From Hydrogenophaga sp. PAMC20947 (GTDB lineage Bacteria; Pseudomonadota; Gammaproteobacteria; Burkholderiales; Burkholderiaceae_C), in contig NZ_CP039252.1 of assembly GCF_004795855.1 (NCBI RefSeq), positions 3,658,001 through 3,722,000 of the forward strand: a stretch of 64,000 nt of DNA, given 5' to 3'. How positions within the stretch are numbered: position 1 is the stretch's first letter; every line of letters begins with the position of its first letter. The notes under the pieces are model-generated. The model worked only from the letters and a program-made list of their open reading frames with translations, was not told the DNA's origin and made no database searches. A program made the position numbers and the translations under genes. Below are positions 59,365 through 64,000 of the stretch, one piece after another.

Positions 59365-60459
59365 TCAGTCCCTCAAAACGATGCCGGCCTCGTTGTCCCA
59401 CCAGAAGTACACCTCGTCTTCCCAGGTGATTTCCTGCAGGTCGTAACGCGTGCTGTTGGCTTCGGTGGTGCGCACCTTGGAGCCATCAGAGGCTTCCAGG
59501 ATGTAGTTGTTGTACGAGCCCAGATAACCGATCTCTTTCACGCGCGCCTTGAACAGGTTGCAGGTCACGTTGTCCGGACGCGTCTTGCTGATCTCGATCT
59601 TCTCGGGTCGCACCGCCAGCGACACCGGCATGTTCAGCGTGCCGCTCACACCATGGCCCACCTGGATCTCACCGATCGCGGTGGTCACAGCGCAGCGGTC
59701 GGTCTCGTCCACGCTGAGCTTGCCAGGAAACAGGTTCACATTGCCGATGAAGTCGGCCACAAACTTGTTGCGCGGGTGCTCGTAAATTTCTTCGGGTGTG
59801 CCCACCTGCAGGACCCGCCCTTTGCTCATGATGGCGATGCGGCTGGCCATGGTCATGGCCTCTTCCTGGTCGTGCGTCACCATCACCACGGTCACCCCCA
59901 CCTGCTCGATGATGTTGACCAGTTCAAACTGCGTTTGCTCTCGCAGCTTCTTGTCCAACGCGCCCAGTGGTTCATCGAGCAACAGCAGCTTGGGCTTCTT
60001 GGCCAGGCTGCGAGCCAGCGCCACGCGTTGCTGTTGGCCACCGGAGAGCTGGTGCGGCTTGCGCTTGGCGTAGGGTGTGAGCTGCACCAGGCCCAGCATT
60101 TCATCGGTGCGCCGCTTCACTTCGGCGCTGGGCAGTCCCTCGCGCTTGAGCCCAAAAGCCACGTTCTCCCAGATGTTCAAGTGGGGAAACAGCGCATACG
60201 ACTGGAACATCATGTTCACGGGCCGCTCATAAGGTGGCATCTTGGCCACGTCTTGTCCACCCAGAAAAATGCGCCCCGATGTGGGCTTCTCGAAGCCCGC
60301 GAGCATGCGCAGCAAGGTGGACTTTCCGCAGCCCGAACTCCCCAGCAGTGCGAAAATTTCGCCCTTGGCGATGGAGAGCGACACCTCGTCCACTGCCACC
60401 GCCTCGTCAAAGCGTTTGACCAGTCTTTCGGTCACCAGGTATCCAGCCGTGTCTGTCAT
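59365..60459 (-). CDS. potG: Polyamine ABC transporter ATP-binding protein
   Basis: The 364-residue ATPase has Walker A GSSGCGKST at 40-48, Q-loop FQSYALFPH, signature LSGGQQQR, Walker B LLLLDEP and H-loop THDQEEAM. A C-terminal TOBE domain from about residue 280 (GYLGSYNNYILEASDG) may sense substrate or regulators. It energises PotH/PotI. Start ATG 60459; gap to the binding protein contains a terminator-like hairpin, so expression may be graded. Confidence 0.95.
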   Translation of the reverse strand: MTDTAGYLVTERLVKRFDEAVAVDEVSLSIAKGEIFALLGSSGCGKSTLLRMLAGFEKPTSGRIFLGGQDVAKMPPYERPVNMMFQSYALFPHLNIWENVAFGLKREGLPSAEVKRRTDEMLGLVQLTPYAKRKPHQLSGGQQQRVALARSLAKKPKLLLLDEPLGALDKKLREQTQFELVNIIEQVGVTVVMVTHDQEEAMTMASRIAIMSKGRVLQVGTPEEIYEHPRNKFVADFIGNVNLFPGKLSVDETDRCAVTTAIGEIQVGHGVSGTLNMPVSLAVRPEKIEISKTRPDNVTCNLFKARVKEIGYLGSYNNYILEASDGSKVRTTEANSTRYDLQEITWEDEVYFWWDNEAGIVLRD

Positions 60460-60497
60460 GTTCGGGCCTTAGGTTTGTTTGTCTGTCGGGATGTCTC

Positions 60498-60538
60498 AAA
60501 AAAAAGGGCTGCTCACCCGGTTGGGGAAGAACAGCCCT
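60498..60538 (-). terminator. Internal terminator or attenuator between potF and potG
   Basis: On the minus strand AGGGCTG (60532-60538 rc) pairs with CAGCCCT and is followed by eight T. It lies directly after potF, before potG. Confidence 0.75.
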
Positions 60539-60560
60539 CTGGATCGCGCAACCGCGCGCT

Positions 60561-61733
60561 TTACTTGCCGCGCTTGAATGCGTTGTAGGTGTCGTTGAGC
60601 GTGCTGGCGATCTCGTTGGAGTAACCACCTGGGGGAATCAGGCGATCCAAGTCTTCCTGGGCCAGGAAGATGGTTTTGTTGTCTCTGATCTCCGGCTTGA
60701 TGGCGTCCATACCCGCGGTGTTGGCCGTGGGGTAGTTCATCTCGTTGGCCATGGACGCGCTGTTTTCACCGCGCAGGTACCAGTCAATGAACGCATGCGC
60801 GTTGTTCACATGCTTGGCGTCGACGGGGATGGCCATGGTGTCGATGAACACCAGACCGCCCGTGGTGGGCAACAAGGGAACGATCTCGTCTTTGCCACCG
60901 GTTTCTTTCAGGCGATCGGCAGCGATGTTGATGTCACCAGACCAGCCCACGAAAGCACATGCTTTGCCACTGGCGATGTCATCGATCATGGTGCTGGAGA
61001 ACAAGCGCACGTCTTTGCGCACCTTGGCCAACAACTCACCAGCCGCTTTGAAATCGGCCGGATCTTCGCTGTACGCAGGCTTGCCGATGTAGTGCAGTAC
61101 CAGGGGCATGATTTCGCTGGGCGAATCCAGGTAGGCGATACCGCAGGACTTCAACTTGCTGGAGTACTTGGGATCAAACACCAGATCCCAGGCGTTTTCT
61201 GGCATGGGCATGCCGCCCAAAGCCTTCTCAACTTTTTGCTTGTTGATACCCACCGTGGTGAACCCCCAGGCCCACGGCACGAGGTGTTTGTTTTCCGGGT
61301 CCACGCTGGCGACCTTGGCCATGAAGCCTGCGTTCAGGTTGCCGTAGTTGGACAACTTGCTCTTGTCGATGGCCTGGAACAACCCGCCGTCGATCTGCTT
61401 CTTGGCAAAGCCAGCGGAAGGCACCACGATGTCGTAGCCCGAATTGCCGGCCACCAATTTGGCGTGCAGCGCTTCGTTGGTCTCAAAGGTGTTGTAGTTG
61501 ACCTTGACACCGGTCTCTTCCTCGAACTTGGCCAGCATGCCTTCGGGAATGTAGTCGGCCCAGTTGTAGATGTTCAGCAGCTTTTCTTCATCGAGCATGG
61601 GGCCCGCTGGCTTGGCGGCCTCAACAGATGCCGCCGCCACCGGTTCGGCTGGGGCGGCCACCGGCTCTTCTTTTTTGCCGCAAGCGGCCAGCAGGATCGC
61701 CGAGATGGCCAAAGCCAGAACTTGTTTCTTCAT
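60561..61733 (-). CDS. potF: Putrescine-binding lipoprotein
   Basis: The 390-residue substrate-binding protein has a signal with lipobox ILLAACG and a linker rich in A, P, E. YNWADYIPEGMLAKFEEETG and NYNTFETNEALHAKLVAG are typical of PotD/PotF polyamine-binding proteins. E. coli PotF is periplasmic and not lipidated, so the lipid anchor is a difference. ATG 61733 is preceded by GGTGAGG-like sequence on the minus strand. The hairpin after its stop suggests that more binding protein than pump is made, as in many importers. Confidence 0.94.
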   Translation of the reverse strand: MKKQVLALAISAILLAACGKKEEPVAAPAEPVAAASVEAAKPAGPMLDEEKLLNIYNWADYIPEGMLAKFEEETGVKVNYNTFETNEALHAKLVAGNSGYDIVVPSAGFAKKQIDGGLFQAIDKSKLSNYGNLNAGFMAKVASVDPENKHLVPWAWGFTTVGINKQKVEKALGGMPMPENAWDLVFDPKYSSKLKSCGIAYLDSPSEIMPLVLHYIGKPAYSEDPADFKAAGELLAKVRKDVRLFSSTMIDDIASGKACAFVGWSGDINIAADRLKETGGKDEIVPLLPTTGGLVFIDTMAIPVDAKHVNNAHAFIDWYLRGENSASMANEMNYPTANTAGMDAIKPEIRDNKTIFLAQEDLDRLIPPGGYSNEIASTLNDTYNAFKRGK

Positions 61734-61891
61734 GGTGAGGGACACTCCAGAAAGGTGGGACAGAACCCAAGGACGAAAACAGGTGCACGGGCAGCAAAGC
61801 CTCCCCGACACCCAAGCAATTTACAGACCAGCACGATCCCCAGAATGGGGCACGAAATACTGTAACAAAAGAATCACATCAGATGCGCACA

Positions 61892-63331
61892 TCAGGCAAG
61901 CTTTCCTGCACGGCGCAGGTCGTCCATCGTGGCGTCGAGGCAGAGGTGGATCAGCGCCATGAGCTCATCCACCTGCGCCCGGGTCATGACCAGCGGCGGC
62001 GCGATGATCATGCGGTCACCCACGGCGCGCATGATCAGCCCGTTGTTGAAACAATGGTTGCGGCAGATCATGCCCACCCCCATGCTCTCGTCAAACGCGG
62101 TCATGGTGGCTTTCTTTTTCACCAGCGTGATGCCGCCGACAAACCCGCAAGTCTCGGCTGCGCCCACCAGCGGGTGCGCGCTGAGCGCTTCAAAGCACTT
62201 CGCCAGGTAAGGCCCGGTGTCGTTCTTCACGCGGTCGACCAAGCCTTCGCGCTCCATCAGCTCGATGTTCGCCAGCGCCACCGCACACGCCACCGGGTGC
62301 CCTGAATAGGTATAGCCGTGGTTGAACTCACCGCCCTTCTCTATCAGCACCTTGGCCACGCGGTCGCCCACCATCACGCCACCCAGAGGGATGTATCCGC
62401 TGGTCACGCCTTTGGCGAAGGTCACCAGATCGGGCTTGTAGCCAAATTTTTCGTAGGCAAACCAATGGCCCAGTCGGCCAAAAGCGCAGATCACCTCATC
62501 GGAAATCAGCAAAATGCCGTACTTGTCGACAATGCGCTGGATCTCAGGCCAGTAGGTCTCGGGGGGGATGATCACGCCACCGGCACCCTGCACCGGTTCG
62601 CCGATAAAAGCGGCCACGCGGTCTGGGCCAACTTCCAGAATTTTCTCTTCCAGCCACCGCGCCGCGCGCAGACCAAAGTCGGCCGCGCTTTCGCCCGGCT
62701 TGCCCTCTTCAGCGAAGTGGGGCTGCTCGATGTGCTGGATGTCGGGGATGGGCAAATCGCCCTGCGCGTGCATGCCGCTCATGCCGCCCAGGGAAGCGCC
62801 CGCCATGGTCGAGCCGTGGTAGCCATTCAACCGGCCGATGATGACCTTGCGCTGGGGTTGCTCCAACAGATCCCAATAGCGGCGCACCATGCGCACGTTG
62901 GTGTCGTTGCTCTCCGAGCCGCTGCTGGAATAGAACACATGCTTGAAGCTGCGACCGCCCACTTCCGGGGCCAGCGACGCCAGCTTGGCCGCCAACTTCA
63001 CCGCCGGCACATTGGTGGTGTTGAAGAAATTGTTGTAGAACGGCAGCGTCATCATCTGCTGATACGCCGCGTCGGCCAACTCCTTGCGCGCATACCCCGC
63101 GTTCACACACCACAGGCCACTCATCGCATCCAGCATCTTGTTGCCTTCGGAATCGAAGACATATATGTTGTCCGCTTTCACGATCACCTTGGCCCCCTGC
63201 GCAGCCAGATCCGCGTGGTCGGTGAACGGGTGGATGAAGTGCGCACTGTCCAAAGCCTGCACCGCGGCGGTGTCGTGCTTCTGATCGCGCTGGACCAAAG
63301 CGGGAGGAGAAATAAGGGTGGATGTGTTCAT
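61892..63331 (-). CDS. spuC: Putrescine-type aminotransferase (SpuC-like)
   Basis: The 479-residue class III aminotransferase has K307 in FAKGVTSGYIPLGG binding PLP, D278 in LISDEVICAFGRLG, and YHGSTMAGASLGG. Sequence class and context match the putrescine-pyruvate transaminase SpuC, making 4-aminobutyraldehyde and alanine. The ABC transporter follows downstream. Polyamine transaminases vary in partner and amine, so spermidine or cadaverine use is also possible. The gene begins at ATG 63331 after a repeat copy, with puuA upstream. Confidence 0.9.
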   Translation of the reverse strand: MNTSTLISPPALVQRDQKHDTAAVQALDSAHFIHPFTDHADLAAQGAKVIVKADNIYVFDSEGNKMLDAMSGLWCVNAGYARKELADAAYQQMMTLPFYNNFFNTTNVPAVKLAAKLASLAPEVGGRSFKHVFYSSSGSESNDTNVRMVRRYWDLLEQPQRKVIIGRLNGYHGSTMAGASLGGMSGMHAQGDLPIPDIQHIEQPHFAEEGKPGESAADFGLRAARWLEEKILEVGPDRVAAFIGEPVQGAGGVIIPPETYWPEIQRIVDKYGILLISDEVICAFGRLGHWFAYEKFGYKPDLVTFAKGVTSGYIPLGGVMVGDRVAKVLIEKGGEFNHGYTYSGHPVACAVALANIELMEREGLVDRVKNDTGPYLAKCFEALSAHPLVGAAETCGFVGGITLVKKKATMTAFDESMGVGMICRNHCFNNGLIMRAVGDRMIIAPPLVMTRAQVDELMALIHLCLDATMDDLRRAGKLA

Positions 63332-63357
63332 ACAGACTCTCCGAACAGGGGGCGCTC

Positions 63358-63445
63358 TAGCCGAGAACGCCGCGGAACCGGCTTTGCCAGGCCGCCAGCG
63401 TTGCCCCCTGGGGGGTGACGCGCCGCAGGCGCGGCGCAGGGGGGA
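63358..63445. repeat. GC-rich intergenic repeat, copy D
   Basis: CCGAGAACGCCGCGGAACCGG, CTTTGCCAGGCCGCCAGCG, TTGCCCCCTGGGGGGTGACG, then CGCCGCAGGCGCGGCGCAGG. This is the fullest copy, between spuC and puuA. Confidence 0.88.
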
Positions 63446-63449
63446 TCAA

Positions 63450-64000
63450 TTAAACATGCAACAACAAGTGCTCACGCTCCCAGGGCGAGATCACTTTCAT
63501 GAACTCGTCGTATTCCAGTTCCTTGATCTCGGAATAGATGGTCACGAACTCCTTGCCCAGAATCTCATGCAGCTCGGGCTCGCGCTTGAGCCAGTCGAGT
63601 GCTTCGCCCAGGCTGCGTGGCAACGAGTAAGGCGCCAGATAAGCATCGCCTTTCATCTCGGGCTTGGGCTTGAGCTTGTTCTTCATGCCCAGGTAGCCAC
63701 AAGCCAAGGTCATGGCCATGGCGATGTAGGGGTTGGCGTCGGCACCGATCACGCGGTTTTCCACGCGGCGCGCCTGGGCCGAAGCGACCGGCGAGCGGAT
63801 GCCCACGGTGCGGTTGTCCTTGCCCCATTCGATGTTGATGGGTGCTGCCGAGTTGCGCGAAAGGCGGCGGTAGCTGTTCACATAAGGCGCCACCAGCACC
63901 ATGGCCGAAGGGATGTAGCGCTGCAAGCCGCCAATGTAGTGGAAGAAAGCATCTGACTCCGTGCCATCTTCCATGCTGAAGATGTTCTTGCCGGTTTTCT
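63450..64000 (-). CDS. puuA: Glutamine-synthetase-family enzyme, gamma-glutamylputrescine synthetase type (5' end outside window)
   Basis: Only the C-terminal 183 residues are present. They show the GS core: FSMEDGTESDAFFHYIGGLQ, then RRLSRNSAAPINIEWGKDNRTVGIR with the arginines that bind glutamate and ATP, ENRVIGADANPYIAMAMTLACG, and a C-terminal SPWEREHLLLHV. Assignment to the PuuA class rather than to GlnA rests on INIEWGKDNRTVGIR (GlnA has a different strand here) and on the polyamine cluster. It would glutamylate putrescine. Start and N-terminal domain cannot be judged. Confidence 0.88.
   Translation of the reverse strand, partial: KTGKNIFSMEDGTESDAFFHYIGGLQRYIPSAMVLVAPYVNSYRRLSRNSAAPINIEWGKDNRTVGIRSPVASAQARRVENRVIGADANPYIAMAMTLACGYLGMKNKLKPKPEMKGDAYLAPYSLPRSLGEALDWLKREPELHEILGKEFVTIYSEIKELEYDEFMKVISPWEREHLLLHV

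Noticed and set aside
1..64000. CRISPR arrays, tRNA or rRNA genes, intact IS or prophage
   Set aside because: No regular spaced repeats, cloverleaf-like segments, rRNA motifs, transposase or phage genes were recognised on reading both strands; a weak tRNA could still be missed by eye.

Overview
The window is a high-GC bacterial chromosome segment, most likely from a betaproteobacterium of the order Burkholderiales, probably Comamonadaceae (Hydrogenophaga/Acidovorax-like). This rests on protein character (GTP-type PEP carboxykinase, ArgP, PduO-type adenosyltransferase, LolD/MacB-type ABC proteins), on the block mnmG-rsmG-lysE-like-parA-hydrolase-parB with consensus parS sites, and on a GC-rich intergenic repeat of a kind I associate with this family. 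No rRNA, tRNA, CRISPR array, prophage or intact insertion sequence was seen. Both ends cut through genes: a two-module AAA+ ATPase on the left and a glutamine-synthetase-type PuuA on the right.

Layout. 0-16 kb is mostly single-gene housekeeping: AAA+ ATPase, threonine dehydratase with ACT domain, secreted proteins, CmpX-like mechanosensitive channel, thioesterase, a 47-residue membrane peptide, pckG, two small proteins sharing a motif and a promoter architecture next to a LysR regulator, metallophosphoesterase, universal stress protein, and argP divergent from dadA. 16-24 kb is the main accessory catabolic stretch: an acyl-CoA-dehydrogenase-like flavoprotein, an alpha/beta hydrolase and a NicX-like Fe(II) ring-cleavage dioxygenase form a minus-strand operon; divergently lie a flavin reductase, a VOC protein, a MarR regulator and an EamA exporter. 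This looks like an incompletely known N-heteroaromatic (dihydroxypyridine-type) degradation locus.

24-44 kb holds acetoacetyl-CoA synthetase, a DUF3237 protein, a MacAB-like ABC exporter, a uracil/xanthine-family permease, DNA glycosylase tag, two thioesterase/DJ-1 genes, an OmpA-lipoprotein/patatin pair, cobalamin adenosyltransferase with a tandem duplication that produced two EF-hand proteins and a degraded adenosyltransferase copy, a D-lactate-dehydrogenase-like enzyme, Sel1 and CsgG-like envelope proteins, and a TetR-controlled SDR pair with matching 26-bp operators at both promoters.

44-50 kb is the chromosome partition region, with five parS-like sites in 4.3 kb, two of them inside the mnmG coding sequence. 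50-54 kb carries an FMN reductase, a cysteine-cluster protein, two YceI proteins with a cytochrome b561, and a Crp/Fnr regulator with a small DUF2892 membrane protein. 54-64 kb is one large minus-strand polyamine utilisation cluster: puuA (partial), spuC-like transaminase, potF-potG-potH-potI uptake, puuC-like aldehyde dehydrogenase and gabT, which together would import putrescine and convert it through 4-aminobutyrate to succinate semialdehyde. Its intergenic gaps hold four copies of a GC-rich repeat.
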